DNA of 64,000 nt, taken from NCBI GenBank assembly GCA_964059195.1, contig CAXKWD010000003.1:23790606-23854605 (forward strand), read 5' to 3'. Below are positions 56,071 to 64,000 of the stretch, piece after piece; the stretch's first letter is position 1, and every line of letters starts with the position of its first letter. The notes under the pieces were generated by a model. It was not told the origin of the DNA and did no database searches. It worked only from the letters and a program-made list of their open reading frames with translations. The position numbers and the translations under genes were made by a program. The DNA is from Ectobius pallidus. Its lineage: Eukaryota; Arthropoda; Insecta; Blattodea; Ectobiidae.

Positions 56071-56709
56071 GGTTGAAAGTAGCCTATACAATAACATAAG
56101 CAAAAAGTTCCAGCAAACATGGGTCCGCAAACAAGCCGTTTGCGAGATTTATTATGGATTTTTCATGGTAGACTCATTCGCAAAGGCAAACGCGGAACTT
56201 CTAGGCCATGTTTAGTTTCCATGACTTCTCGCTGCTATGTAACTTACTCATAATTAGTTTGAAATAATATCAATCAAAAAGACGTCAAGAACAATAGAAA
56301 AAGATGCACATAAACAAATTATTACAAGAGCCTTCTGGAAAATACAACGATCTTAAACACGTGATTTGACCTATAGCCAGTTAAAGCATGCTAAATATAT
56401 TAATAAATAATAATAAAACAATCTTAATGATTATATCAATAATAAAGAATATAATAGGCTTAAATATAGATAATTATTTTCTTGAATAAATCTGAATTAA
56501 AGAGAGAATGATTCAAAAACTGTAGTAGGTCGTTCCATAAAAATGTTTACACTTAAAAACAACAATAATTAAAGTTTGCCTAAGATATTATATTATATTA
56601 GGCCTATATTTATTTGCACTCTCTTTCATGGCCTATTTCTTGACCTAGGAAGTCTAAAAGGAAAGTCGGGGCTATAATTATTTAATCAGAGTATAATGTT
56701 CTCTGGTTG
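56071..56709. other. No gene recognised
   Basis: Nothing identified. Confidence 0.4.
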
Positions 56710-56804
56710 CTAGCCAGGTGAGTGATTCGAAGAACTCCGACGTTTCAGAAGAACACGCTTCCCCCATCTTCAGGGAGACTCTTCCAAAACACTCACCTGG
56801 CTAG
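56710..56804 (-). repeat. Penelope-like hairpin with hammerhead-type core at the tip
   Basis: The outer arms CTAGCCAGGTGAGTG (56710-56724) and its perfect inverse (56790-56804) continue as an imperfect ~30-bp stem. On the minus strand the apical part reads CTCC, CTGAAGA, ~20 nt, CTGAAACGTC, GGAG. CTCC/GGAG pair, and CTGANGA and GAAA are in the right order. The gap between GAAA and the GTC triplet is too short for a normal stem III, so activity is doubtful. Confidence 0.55.
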
Positions 56805-58005
56805 CATGCCCGAGAACAATTTACTCAGACCAAACGCCAGGAAAACGTCAAATCATTCATCAATTATTTAATCATTTAATAATCATGTGTGATGCTATAA
56901 ACATAATATATAAAAAGTTTGGTAAGATCCCTAAATCTATTTAACATGGGGTTATATATTGATTTTTAAGGGCACATACCGATTTCATTCGTCAACTTAA
57001 AAACACAATGATAGAAGTCTTAGGTGTAACGCGTATATGTGCGAAAGCTTGTGCAACATATTTTGTACCATTTAGGCTATTTTAAGTACTGTTTCGCTAA
57101 AGGTTAAGTAGTAACCAGACATAACAAAAGGATGTAATTAGCAAAGTCTTTGTACCCATAATACGCATTGCAGGTTGAGTTCTATGTTTCCAAAAACACT
57201 TGAAGAAAAAACGCTTGGTATTATAAATGGACCACATGCATTGAAGAGATATTGGTATTCCGAGTATGAGAAGGCACAGTAACTCAACAATAAAATGCCA
57301 GGCAGGATTCTTGTTATTGTTTTGTTGACAGTTAAGTGAATTTAAACAACTTGTATGACCTTTCAGCATGAGTTGTTTACGCTGCAATTCACTGCAAACT
57401 TTCTGACCATTTACGCATATCAGAGGTGGTATAAAAGGTACAGTAGTTGGCACTGTCACGACTTTTTAACATTGTCACTGCTACTGACTTATAAATTCGT
57501 CATCTAAACATTTGTATAAAAGTATAATTTCAAAACTAATAAACTATTGTTTAATGCGAAATGTGATGTCTTTTTTACTCCTTTTAGCCTATGATTGTCA
57601 TTCATGGATAGCCTTTCAATTAAAATTGTCCTCATCGAATATAAAGTTAGAACCCACTCATGAGTTCTCTTGATAGTTATATATATATATTCAACGCTGA
57701 CAGGATTAGGCTATTATCCAATCACATTATATAAGAGTACAGCTGGGATGAAATTAAATAAATTTTATGTACTTATTAGTAAAAAAAATATGCTACAATA
57801 GGCCAAAAATAAATTCCATTGTCACCCGAAAAGCAAACCTTGACCTCGGGGGCGGTTCTTTACACTACGTCAACACTAATACAGAAAATAATAATAATGC
57901 TTACAATAATGCAAAAACATGTTATAATAGTCACAAAAAGCAAGTAAATAATTTAGGAAGGAAACGGATTATATTATATCAATTCAATACGTTAAATTCA
58001 GAATA
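56805..58005. other. No gene recognised; one 120-codon minus-strand frame
   Basis: A minus-strand frame at 57459-57097 is open for 120 codons and has one hydrophobic segment (WHFIVELLCLLILGIPISL). It has no recognisable domain, no partner repeat and no clear splice context, so I do not call it a gene. The remainder is A/T-rich. Confidence 0.3.
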
Positions 58006-58938
58006 GTTATTAAATATCAGAATGGTACTCTATAAGATTGTGTGGGGGGCGGGAAAAGTCTGTCCGTCTGTCTGTCTGTACGCGCGGTAACTCAAATACG
58101 CTTTATCGGATTTTCATGAAACTTGGTACACGCATTTATAATGTCCATGGAAGACGTCTATTGATACTGGACCAAATCAGTTGGCCGGTATCGGAATAAT
58201 GCCCAATTTAGCGCCTTTTTATGGTAATATATAACAAAAAGCGCGATAACTCAAATACGCTTTATCGGATTTTCATGAAACTTGGTATACGTATTTATAA
58301 CGTCCATGGCAAGAAGCCTATTCATTTTGGACCAAATCAGTTGACTGGTACCAGAGTAACAGCTAATTAAAGGTCACATGCTTTTTAAAAATCATGCCCC
58401 ATTTCTAATCATTGAGGGCTTTGACTGCAAAGCAGTCAGATGTTTGTTTACTTCGTTGATCAAGTTGAAATTGAGTACTACGTGAATACTGCTTTATATA
58501 CAGAAGGTAATTTACTGTGAAATAATTAGCGGAGTTCTTTGCCACTGAATTTTGTGAAATGTTGACATATTTTAAGAATTTCAGGTTGCAATAGGATACA
58601 TTTAACTTTGACAAATAACACTATTCCTTCACATATGGTTATCAAACTAGACCGTTAAACCGAGCGAGATTGCCGAAATAGTAACGTCTTGGACTCGTAT
58701 TCTGGAGGTACCTGGTTTAAATCACGGAGCCGACCAATTTGGCATGGATTTTTTTTAATTTAATTTTTTAAAATTTTATGTGAGTGTGTGATTGTCAAGA
58801 TATCACAAATCTGTAGTTCTGTTGATGCTGGACGATTTTAATCTGATTAAAAAAATATTTTCTGCATATCATAATTGCAATTATAATTGATTCAACAAAA
58901 GCATTCTGGCACTTTGTTACATCAGTTTACCTTATTTC
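58006..58938 (+). mobile_element. HINE-like element, short copy with two tandem units
   Basis: The left terminus GTTATTAAATATCAGAATGG is slightly mutated. Then come the GTCT microsatellite, two tandem units (58085 to about 58365), the tRNA-like module (58661-58733), and CATTCTGGCACTTTGTTACA with ATCAGTTTACCTTAT at the right end. Unit number (2 versus 5) is the main difference from the copies at 15447 and 37296. Confidence 0.65.
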
Positions 58939-58984
58939 ATTCAGTATGGTACATTATTGGACGGAGAAGCGTTAATAAAATTGT

Positions 58985-60053
58985 TCTTACTCCATTAATT
59001 TGATTACAAAAACGCATAATCAAAATATGTTTAAAAAACGGCTGGACTACCCAACTGAAGTAATCTATTCAGATTTTAATGTATTTAGCATTGACCAAAT
59101 TTATAGATACTCCTTATTAAAATTCTACCATAAAAATAAGACAAAATTCCTAGCTGTTCCACAAGAACAAAGCACTAGGCGAAATAAAAATAGTGCATTA
59201 GTAGAACCCAGATGTTTCACTTCTGTTGGTTTATCACATAGCTATAGTTTCGGTCCTCGTCTGTATAATTATAAAATTGCATTACATCCAGTTTTAGACA
59301 AAAGTAGTTATGGAGTCTTTAAATCTAAAATTTAAAAAAAAAACTCATATAACTTAGATTTTCACCCCTTTTAAATACTGTAGGTTTATCTTTTGGTACA
59401 TACTACTCTCATGATAATTTATATTTCTTTTCTTTCTTTCTTTATCGTAGTTTCACCTCTCCCTTTTTAGGATTTAAGCGACCCAAGCCGCCCGGGCCTT
59501 ACAGGGCCGCGACCTGTCGGGAGAGGGATTATCTTTGGATCACATACATACTTTTTTGACCAGACAAGGACATGGAGGGCCTCCCCGGATGAGTGATCAG
59601 CCCAATGCCGGGGCCACCTCCGAGACAACACGAACACATAGGACGAGACACACCATTCACACACACACTCACTCCAAACAAGGCGAGGATGGGATGAAGA
59701 TGATAATGACGGCCAGATGATATCTGGGGACCACAAGGGCCTAAAGTTACCCGACATTTGTCTCAAAGGTGAGGGAAAACCCCAGAAAAAACCCCACCTA
59801 GGTAACTTGTCCCGACCAGGAATCGAACCCGGGCCCGCTGCGTGACAGGATTGAACGCATCCCCTGAGCCACAGCGGTGGAGTAATTTATATTTCATTAT
59901 TATTATTATTATTTTTATATCAATTGAGTCATGCTTTTATTCTCAGCTTACAATATTTTTTTCTATTTAGTTTTAAGGTAAGATTATATTTAAATAATGT
60001 AAAACATGTAAATATAGGATAAACATGGAACTGTCCCCGAGCACGAGCTCCTG
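58985..60053 (+). mobile_element. LINE-1x family 3' end, split by SINE A
   Basis: The frame from about 59000 to a stop at 59335 contains KKRLDYPTEVIYSDFN, then STRRNKNSALVEPRCFTSVG and YSFGPRLYNYKIALH. It matches the tails at 36520 and 50345. The 3' UTR is interrupted by SINE A (59428-59882) and resumes with ATT repeats. It stops inside the shared stem-loop CCCCGAGCACGAGCTCCTGC at 60053, where the next LINE begins. Confidence 0.65.
59428..59882 (-). mobile_element. SINE A, full-length copy with perfect 13-bp duplication
   Basis: On the minus strand the tRNA-like head has an A-box-like TGGCTCAGGGG near 59870 and a B box GGGTTCGATTCC near 59828-59817. The body ends GGGAGAGGTGAAACTACGAT, then a (GAAA)n-like tail at 59445-59428. 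TAATTTATATTTC occurs exactly at 59415-59427 and 59883-59895. Other members are at 37115, 52031 and 63431. Confidence 0.93.
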
Positions 60054-61397
60054 CTCCTTTGATACAGTACCTCACGACATTTTAATGCTCAAACTTGCAG
60101 AAATGGGAATTGATAAGCGCGTAGTAGGTTGGATTAAGGAATTCATATATAACAGAACCCAAAGAGTGCGTGTTAATGACATATTGTCCCGTGAGACTCC
60201 AGTTACGTCTGGAATACCCCAAGGAAGCGTACTCGGTCCACTACTTTTTATATTATTTATAAATGACTTACCAAAATCGATCCAATCTCATATCAGATTG
60301 TTTGCGGATGACTGCATTATATACAGGGAAATTTGTAATGAATTAGATGCGAAGTTACTGCAAGAAGACTTAGTTCGCACAGAAAAATGGGTTTCTGAAA
60401 ATAGGATGACAATAAACGCACGCAAAAGTAAAGCAATATCTTTCACCAACAAAAGGGTAAAATTTTGCTATAATTATGAAATGGAAAATGAAATTATAAC
60501 GAGAGTAGAATCGTGCAATTATTTAGGAATAACTCTTAATAAGGAATTGAACTGGAATACACATATAGGAAATTCAATTAGCAAGGCATATAAAACATTG
60601 CACTTCGTATTTAGAGCATTAAGGGGAAGCAACTTAAAAACCAAAGAGTTAGCTTATAAATCATTAGTGAGACCAAATTTGGAATATGCTGTAAGTGTAT
60701 GGGATCCGTATCAGGCAGGTCTAATAACACAGTTAGAAATGGTGCAGAGAAAAGCTGCAAGATTTGTTATGAATAAGCACCAACAAACTGACAGCGTTAC
60801 GGCTATGTTAAAAACACTAGGGTGGAAATCTTTAGAATCCAGAAGGAAAATAAATAGATTAAAATGTATGTATTGTGTATACACGAAACAACCGGCATGG
60901 GAAGAGCTTCATAGCAAAATTAAAGAACCAGATTACAAAAGTAGGAAGGATCACAAATACAAAATAAGGGGTAGATCTCAGAGAACAAATATTGCCAAAT
61001 TTTCTTTTTTAAATAGAGGGATTCAGGATTGGAATGATTTACCTGCAGAAATCTTCGAAACGTTTCCTGCTAACGCCAAAATTTTTAAAAATATATTGAA
61101 TAGGGTATATGATGTATAATTTTTTGTTCTAAAATATTCACAGTATGCAATTTTTTTTTATGTTATAGTTTTAAATGGAAATATATATTTTTAAATATCA
61201 GGTACGTGGATAGATGTTGCGATATTTAATGTGTAAGTGTATGTATAGTGTGTCTTTTTTGTATATATGTATGGCTGGTATTTATTTAATGTGTAGTGTT
61301 ATTTCTGTATATATGTATGGCTGGTATTTATTGCACCACTGCCACCGGGTTGTTGACCCATTTGCAGTGTAAGGAAATAAATACAAATACAAATGTA
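60054..61397 (+). mobile_element. L2/CR1-like LINE: open reverse transcriptase, 5'-truncated
   Basis: The frame from 60025 to 61119 is uninterrupted for 364 codons; the first ~11 belong to the older LINE upstream. The RT palm is clear: FDTVPHD (residues 12-18, first Asp), GIPQGSVLGP (63-72), FADD (93-96, the other two Asp) and YLGI (166-169). The thumb/C-terminal part has LEMVQRKAARFV (237-248), LGWKSLESRR (265-274) and WNDLPAEI (336-343). This order fits the L2/CR1/Rex group. A ~280-bp UTR ends TAAGGAAATAAATACAAATA, a short AAATAC repeat tail, as in that group. The endonuclease and RT fingers are missing. The lack of stops suggests a fairly recent copy. It abuts the stem-loop of another LINE at 60053. 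Confidence 0.9.
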
Positions 61398-62231
61398 ATT
61401 TTAAAATAAAACAAAAAATCTAATACCACACAATTTTTCCCACATCTATAGGCACTTCCCCTTTACAGAAGATGTATTCATTCTATCACAAAGTAACACT
61501 TACTTATCTCTGCTAGGCCTACTTACCGTTGTTGGTGTACGATATTTTAGAGAAGTAAATATTTGCATGTTTCTTCTCTCTCTCTCGTTGCTATTCGAAG
61601 TTATAAGTTTCACAATGGCTTTGTGTTATAACACGTTACGTAATCAGTGCAGGATGCCTACATATTTTACGTTCTTTAAATCTACATAAACATTGAATAA
61701 ATCCTGATCGAAATGAGATAATAAATCTTCTTCAGAGTTCAAACTGCTTACATTGATTGCAGATACAATTAAAAAATTCCGAGCAATGAACTTTACCCTT
61801 TGAATGAGAGCCAGAAGTGCAAGCAAATGCTAAGATCTCATTTCTAAGACGAATTAACCGCCACTCGACAGAGCGATTAGACCACTTGCCTTCCATCGGT
61901 GATTTCTGATATTCAATCCTTGACATACATCCCCCCCCAAAAAAAAGTAATAAATGGGGCCCGGAAGTTTATGAAAAATCATATTTTCTCAGTGCGTTCT
62001 ATTACACGTTAGTGTTAAAATTTGTGCCGGACAAGAAAGACTCATGTTCAATCCAGTCTCTGAAGGTGTAGTAAGTCGCATTATGTGAATGTGAACACCA
62101 TCATAACCACAATAATTGTAAAATATTTATCCCAGTTGAACAATTCTTTGAATTCAGTGCACTCCCTTTTATTACTTGGTAATAATTTACTAAAACTGAA
62201 AATATGAAAGAAGCTTAACAGACTTAGCTCC
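61398..62231. other. No gene recognised
   Basis: Short minus-strand frames at 61644-61926 are not recognisable. Nothing else identified. Confidence 0.4.
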
Positions 62232-62290
62232 ATTGGCCTAATCCTTCTGGTGGCACTATGGCCCTGGGGTCGACTCAGCCTCTAACAGAA
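62232..62290 (+). mobile_element. SINE B internal fragment
   Basis: ATTGGCCTAATCCTTCTGG, GGCACTATGGCCCTGGGGTC and GACTCAGCCTCTAACAGAAT match 20087-20147 closely. The tRNA-like head and 3' part are missing. Confidence 0.75.
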
Positions 62291-62769
62291 TACATTTCTT
62301 CAGTCTCTCAATATTTCTAATGACACTGTTGTTAAAATATGTATTAGGGTTTTAGAAGATTCGCTATTTTTATTGCACAATCATTTATATAGTACTTACA
62401 GTTCTTATGTTCCGTTTCAATTCAATTCAAGTTATTATATAATGTATGATTCTTTTTCTTTGTTTGTTCTGGATCTGTATGGTCACCTGGATTGCCAGGC
62501 AGATGACTTGAATAAAGTATTTCTCTCTCAGAAAATTGGCGATTTCAGTTTGTATACCGTTGCATATTTTGTTAGTTTGCGATAATGTTTCATAGGCCTA
62601 TATGTTTGATATTAAAATGTTTTTGCATATTCTATTAATTTGCATATTTAATTAATTTGACACATTAATTCACACATTATTTTATTAATATGACACATTT
62701 TAACGGCATATTGCTGACATATTTTAAATATTATGCATATTTCTGTCAATTGAAACATTTACAGCATGG
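62291..62769. other. No gene recognised
   Basis: A/T-rich with several ATTAATTTGCATATT/GACACATTA strings between 62620 and 62700 but no clean repeat unit. Confidence 0.4.
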
Positions 62770-62838
62770 TTGGCTGAGGGAATGTTTTGAGAATAGACTG
62801 AAGTTTGGCTGATGGAATGTTTTGAGAACCGACTGAAC
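62770..62838. repeat. ~34-bp imperfect tandem duplication
   Basis: TTGGCTGAGGGAATGTTTTG, AGAATAGACTGAAG is followed at once by a second copy, TTTGGCTGATGGAATGTTTT, GAGAACCGACTGAAC. Confidence 0.85.
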
Positions 62839-62972
62839 AATAATTGACATAGTGCATAGTCTAATGTTTAATGAACTGACTGTATGATATAACATCGAAG
62901 GCTTTCACGGCCGGAGTCTTGTAGTTCAAAAACTTCTTCCGGGATGTTGAGCCGTGGTCTTGGCTTAAAACT

Positions 62973-63015
62973 GCCTGACGTTTCGTCCGTTACTGTCGCG
63001 GGCATCTTCGGAGGC
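62973..63015 (-). repeat. Penelope-like terminal motif, third hammerhead-type site
   Basis: On the minus strand: GCCT, CCGAAGATG, ~17 nt, GACGAAACGTC, AGGC. The outer GCCT/AGGC pair is complementary but differs in sequence from the pairs at 23700 and 56710, while CYGAAGATG and GAAACGTC are kept. The flanks (GTGGTCTTGGCTTAAAACTG) are also typical of such ends. Confidence 0.5.
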
Positions 63016-63430
63016 ACTCAAGTCGCTAGTTGGTGCCGAAGTGAGGTCTCTACATGACTGTATAATATTAAAATACGTTTCATTTAATTAATTTTCAATT
63101 TAGTAAAATTGTTGCATTTAATTTAAAAAAAAAAAAAGTCTGTAATGTAATTTTTAACCCAGGCAATGAATATGAGTATTTCTAAAAGGCCTTCAAAATG
63201 GATGTTTAAGGAGGTATGGTGGAGGAAGCACAAGGGGGGGGGGAACTCTGAGGAAATAATTCTCCAATTAGGTCCTAACAATTAGCAAAAATCCAGCTTC
63301 TCTCTGATTTCTTCCGTTAAAAAAAACCTTCATTGCCTAGGCTATTTATACACTTTTATTTTCTGTAATATATAATGTAATTCAGCTAACAAGATAACTA
63401 AATATTAAAATTATTTAAATGATAGAACAC

Positions 63431-63497
63431 GGCCCGGGCGGCTTGGGTCGTTTAAATGTCCCTACAAGGGAGAGGTGAAACTAAGGTAAAGAGAGAG
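63431..63497 (+). mobile_element. SINE A, 67-bp 3' fragment with perfect 14-bp duplication
   Basis: GGCCCGGGCGGCTTGGGTCG, then GGGAGAGGTGAAACTAAGGT and a short (GA)n tail. AAATGATAGAACAC flanks it exactly (63417-63430 and 63498-63511). The insertion is extremely 5'-truncated but completed normally. Confidence 0.93.
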
Positions 63498-63639
63498 AAA
63501 TGATAGAACACACTTATTTTATTCCCGACCATATTTTACAAATTTTAGAGCACATTTGCATGCATACTTCGTCTTCTGATAGAGCATTAACTTCCAGGCC
63601 TTGGTAATAAATAGCTTAGTGCTGAAACAAGTACAAAAA

Positions 63640-64000
63640 TCTATTTAGGATGCTAGGATGTAATATAACTTATCAACACAGCCAAGATTTAAATAATGAA
63701 GTAAGTAAATTTCAGAACAATTGCGGAATATTAACTAGATCATTAAAAAGGAAAACCAGCTTAACATTTTACAAAACAGTGGAGATTCCAATGTTAACGT
63801 AGGCCTAGGGTTGTGAAACTGGACAAAAAAGCAAAAACAATAGGATAAAATAATTAAAACAGAAGCTAGATACCTAAGTACTATTAAAGATTTCACAATA
63901 ATGGATACCATAAAAATGAAGAAATATGAGAGTAATTAGGTAGGCCTACTGATCTAATAAATCACGAAATAAACCAATAAAGAGAAAGATGGAGAAGTCA
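63640..64000 (+). mobile_element. Non-LTR retrotransposon fragment running off the window
   Basis: The plus strand near 63652-63800 reads LGCNITYQHSQDLNNEVSKF, QNNCGILTRSLKRKTSLTFY, KTVEIPML. This matches the YLG..I......D...KI..F....G...R.LK.KT...FYK....P.L.YG stretch of insect endonuclease-RT LINEs. Afterwards GCETG and ...RERWRS near the end fit the same protein with several frameshifts and stops. The 3' end lies beyond position 64000. Confidence 0.6.

Noticed and set aside
57097..57459. 120-codon minus-strand open frame with a hydrophobic segment
   Set aside because: No domain, no splice or promoter context and no repeat partner; length alone is not enough in 64 kb of A/T-rich DNA.

Overview
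The window is eukaryotic nuclear DNA from an animal, most probably an insect with a large, transposon-rich genome. It is A/T-rich, has no operons, contains many microsatellites (mostly ATT/TAA arrays) and is packed with decayed mobile elements. Several reverse-transcriptase tails resemble, from memory, those of cockroaches and termites. That placement within Blattodea is an inference and was not searched.

Only one piece of a probable cellular gene is seen: a first coding exon at 38900-39031 (+). It encodes a signal peptide and the start of a cysteine-containing secreted protein, ends at a GTGAGT splice donor, and has a TATA-like box about 290 bp upstream. No later exon could be recognised in the following 25 kb, which fits long introns filled with repeats.

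Everything else that can be named is mobile-element debris. (1) hAT DNA transposons: about a dozen elements with inverted ends and 8-bp target duplications, including three copies of one ~470-bp MITE (26481, 35477, 39150) and two decayed transposase remnants (41378-42045, 46622-47755). (2) Tc1/mariner/pogo elements: two large palindromic elements made of inverted transposase 3' halves (3350-4050 and 27792-28371), a Tigger nested in a Tigger (13910-14600), and a mariner C-terminus (54813-55190). (3) Non-LTR retrotransposons: 5'-truncated tails throughout, the best being an open 350-codon reverse transcriptase at 60054-61119 and an RNase H domain at 52563-52935. (4) At least five tRNA-derived SINE families, several with clean target-site duplications. 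(5) A tandem-repeat-bearing element resembling HINEs (non-autonomous Helentrons/Helitron2) in five states of preservation; it also carries a tRNA-promoter-like module. (6) Penelope-like terminal motifs that can be drawn as hammerhead-ribozyme folds at 23700, 56710 and 62973.

Regional layout: 0.0-9 kb holds hAT ends, THAP-type fragments, the first palindromic element and a decayed HINE; 9-21 kb LINE tails, nested Tiggers, a full HINE and SINE B; 21-32 kb SINE D, a LINE tail, a hAT with the second palindrome inside it, and repeat family E; 32-44 kb hAT elements flanking the exon; 44-56 kb SINE pairs, family E tandem copies and an RNase H remnant; 56-64 kb a Penelope-like hairpin, a HINE, nested LINE/SINE and another LINE entering from the right edge. 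Nested insertions give a relative order of invasion: LINEs and family E are older hosts, while hAT MITEs, palindromic mariner and SINE A are younger guests. A separate, unexplained signal is the 20-fold occurrence of the palindromic octamer TAGGCCTA.
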